From Actinomycetota bacterium (GTDB lineage: Bacteria > Actinomycetota > Acidimicrobiia > Acidimicrobiales > Ilumatobacteraceae), in assembly GCA_026393655.1 (NCBI GenBank), contig JAPKZT010000218.1, positions 1 to 5,149 on the forward strand: a DNA stretch of 5,149 nt, written 5' to 3'. The position numbers were made by a program, and so were the translations under genes. The notes under the pieces are model-generated. The model searched no databases, was not told where the DNA came from, and saw nothing but the letters and a program-made list of their open reading frames with translations. Positions 3,928 to 5,149 of the stretch are shown here, in pieces. Each line of letters starts with the position of its first letter. The first letter of the stretch is position 1.

Positions 3928-5149
3928 TTAAGCGAGCGTTACGAGTTCAAGCCACGACTCGTTGAAATAGTCTTCTTGGCCGTCTGGCATTAATAATATT
4001 TTAGTTGGTGCAAGTTGCTCAACAAACTCGGCATCATGACTTACTAGAACAATCGCGCCCTCCCAGTTTGACAGTGAGTCAGCAACCGATTGTCGGCTTG
4101 ACGGATCAAGGTTGTTTGTAGGTTCGTCAAGAAGCAAAAGATTGTTTTTGCCGACCATCATCATTGCTAATGCAAGTTTAGTTTTTTCACCGCCAGACAA
4201 AGTTGCCGACTCTTGATAAACCTTGTCACCAGATAAACCGAACATACCGAGCATTCCGCGTAACTGAGTTTCAGTTAGACCGAGTGCCGATGGTGCCTGG
4301 TCGCGCATGTGCTCAACAAGCGACCTTTGCGGAATTAGGTTGTCGTGTTCTTGCGCGTAATAACCAACTTGCACGTTGTAGCCATATTTATAGTCGCCAT
4401 TATCGGGTTTGACTTCGCCTGCCAAAATTCGCAACAACGAAGTTTTACCTGCTCCGTTGAGACCAAGCACCAGCAGTCGTTCACCTCGACCAAGATCGAA
4501 ACTGACATCATGAAAAATATCTGGTCCACCGAATGTTTTTCTAAGACCAGTAACGGTAAGAACAGTTTCGCCACAATGTGGAGGCTCAGGAAATCGCACT
4601 TTCATCACACGTGCGCCACGCGCAGCATGCACGCGAGTCTCTTCGATGCGACCGATTCGTTTTTCGATGCTGTGCGCCATCGCTGCTTTACTCGCTTTTG
4701 CACCAAAGCGATCGACAACGCGTTGCAAGCGCTCAATTTCTTTGCCTTGCTGCGTGGCTTTTTTAGCTTGGCGCGCTTCATCCGCTTCACGAGAGACGCC
4801 GTACTGCGTGTAGGTGCCGCGATATTCAACGATTGTGCCTTCAGAATCTTCGTCAGGGCGATCAAGATGCAGCACTCTCGTAATCGCTTCGTCAAGCAGT
4901 TCGAGGTCGTGACTGATAACTAATAGTGCGCCTTTGTATGAACGCAGAAAATCGAGCATCCAAGTTTTGGCATCAATGTCTAAGTGGTTAGTTGGCTCGT
5001 CAAGCAACAAAGTGTCGCTACCGCTAAAAAGAATACGTGCGAGTTCGACACGACGACGCTCGCCACCTGAAAGAACTCCGAGTGCAAGACTTAAACGATC
5101 TGGTTTAAGACCAAGACCAGCGGCGATTGCTCGCCCTTCACTATCTGCG
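3928..5149 (-). CDS. ABC-F family ATPase (translation factor type), N-terminus missing
   Basis: The C-terminal 406 residues of a soluble tandem ABC ATPase of the ABC-F family are visible; these proteins bind the ribosomal E site and have no membrane domain. The frame runs off the window end, so roughly 130 residues, including the first Walker A, are missing. Seen in order, numbered from the first visible residue: signature LSGGE (26-30), first Walker B LLLDEPTNHLD (47-57), first H-loop His80, a charged linker (about 117-172) where ABC-F proteins carry the P-site tRNA interaction motif, second Walker A GLNGAGKTS (229-237), YYAQEHD (264-270, Q-loop Gln266), second signature LSGGEK (317-322), second Walker B LLLLDEPTNNLD (337-348) and His371. 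Both visible Walker B glutamates are intact. The linker and the end, LLMPDGQEDYFNESWLELV, resemble the Mycobacterium Rv1473 type as I recall it. The leucine codon TTG at 5008-5010 lies inside Walker B and is not a start. Whether it confers antibiotic protection or helps translation generally cannot be told. Confidence 0.93.
   Translation of the reverse strand, partial: ADSEGRAIAAGLGLKPDRLSLALGVLSGGERRRVELARILFSGSDTLLLDEPTNHLDIDAKTWMLDFLRSYKGALLVISHDLELLDEAITRVLHLDRPDEDSEGTIVEYRGTYTQYGVSREADEARQAKKATQQGKEIERLQRVVDRFGAKASKAAMAHSIEKRIGRIEETRVHAARGARVMKVRFPEPPHCGETVLTVTGLRKTFGGPDIFHDVSFDLGRGERLLVLGLNGAGKTSLLRILAGEVKPDNGDYKYGYNVQVGYYAQEHDNLIPQRSLVEHMRDQAPSALGLTETQLRGMLGMFGLSGDKVYQESATLSGGEKTKLALAMMMVGKNNLLLLDEPTNNLDPSSRQSVADSLSNWEGAIVLVSHDAEFVEQLAPTKILLMPDGQEDYFNESWLELVTLA

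Noticed and set aside
4345..4923. 192-residue plus-strand open frame opposite the ABC-F gene
   Set aside because: It is a shadow of the ABC-F coding frame: no recognisable domain, odd Cys/Phe/His-rich composition, and the opposite strand carries all the ABC motifs.

Overview
The window reads as a gene-dense piece of an actinobacterial genome of moderate GC (mid-to-high 40s percent by eye). The actinobacterial placement rests on protein resemblance recalled from memory: a mycobacterial LldD2-like FMN enzyme, an ABC-F protein that ends like the Mycobacterium Rv1473 type, and the cysteine-poor L28/L33/L31 ribosomal protein set typical of this phylum. Low GC, very short spacers and apparently leaderless starts fit a streamlined aquatic actinobacterium (Nanopelagicales or aquatic Acidimicrobiia), but nothing here fixes the lineage. 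The window opens inside a simple ACTA repeat and ends inside a gene, so it may be a whole metagenomic contig.

Layout. Positions 1-28 are seven copies of ACTA. Positions 32-448 hold rpmB-rpmG (L28, L33) on the minus strand. Divergent from them, with 45 bp between, is rpmE2 (L31 type B, 494-784, plus). All three are the zinc-free form of their family. Converging on rpmE2 is a two-gene minus-strand unit: a group II PLP-dependent decarboxylase (2021-3454) followed 4 bp later by an FMN-dependent L-lactate dehydrogenase-like enzyme (808-2016). Divergent from the decarboxylase is a small c-type cytochrome lipoprotein (3509-3913, plus). Converging on that is an ABC-F translation factor (3928 to the window end, minus), which lacks its N-terminus.

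How they fit together. The ribosomal proteins and the ABC-F protein serve translation. The decarboxylase and the lactate dehydrogenase-like enzyme are probably co-transcribed. LldD-type enzymes pass electrons to the respiratory chain, so the divergent membrane-anchored cytochrome c could be a partner, but that link rests only on adjacency. Three genes (rpmB, rpmE2, the cytochrome) have a -10-like hexamer 6 to 8 bases before the ATG and no Shine-Dalgarno sequence, which suggests leaderless transcripts.

There is no gene-free stretch over 300 bases. I saw no tRNA, rRNA, CRISPR array, transposase or phage gene, and no clear new system. The best leads are the divergent ribosomal-protein promoter region, the decarboxylase/dehydrogenase/cytochrome neighbourhood and the terminal ACTA repeat.
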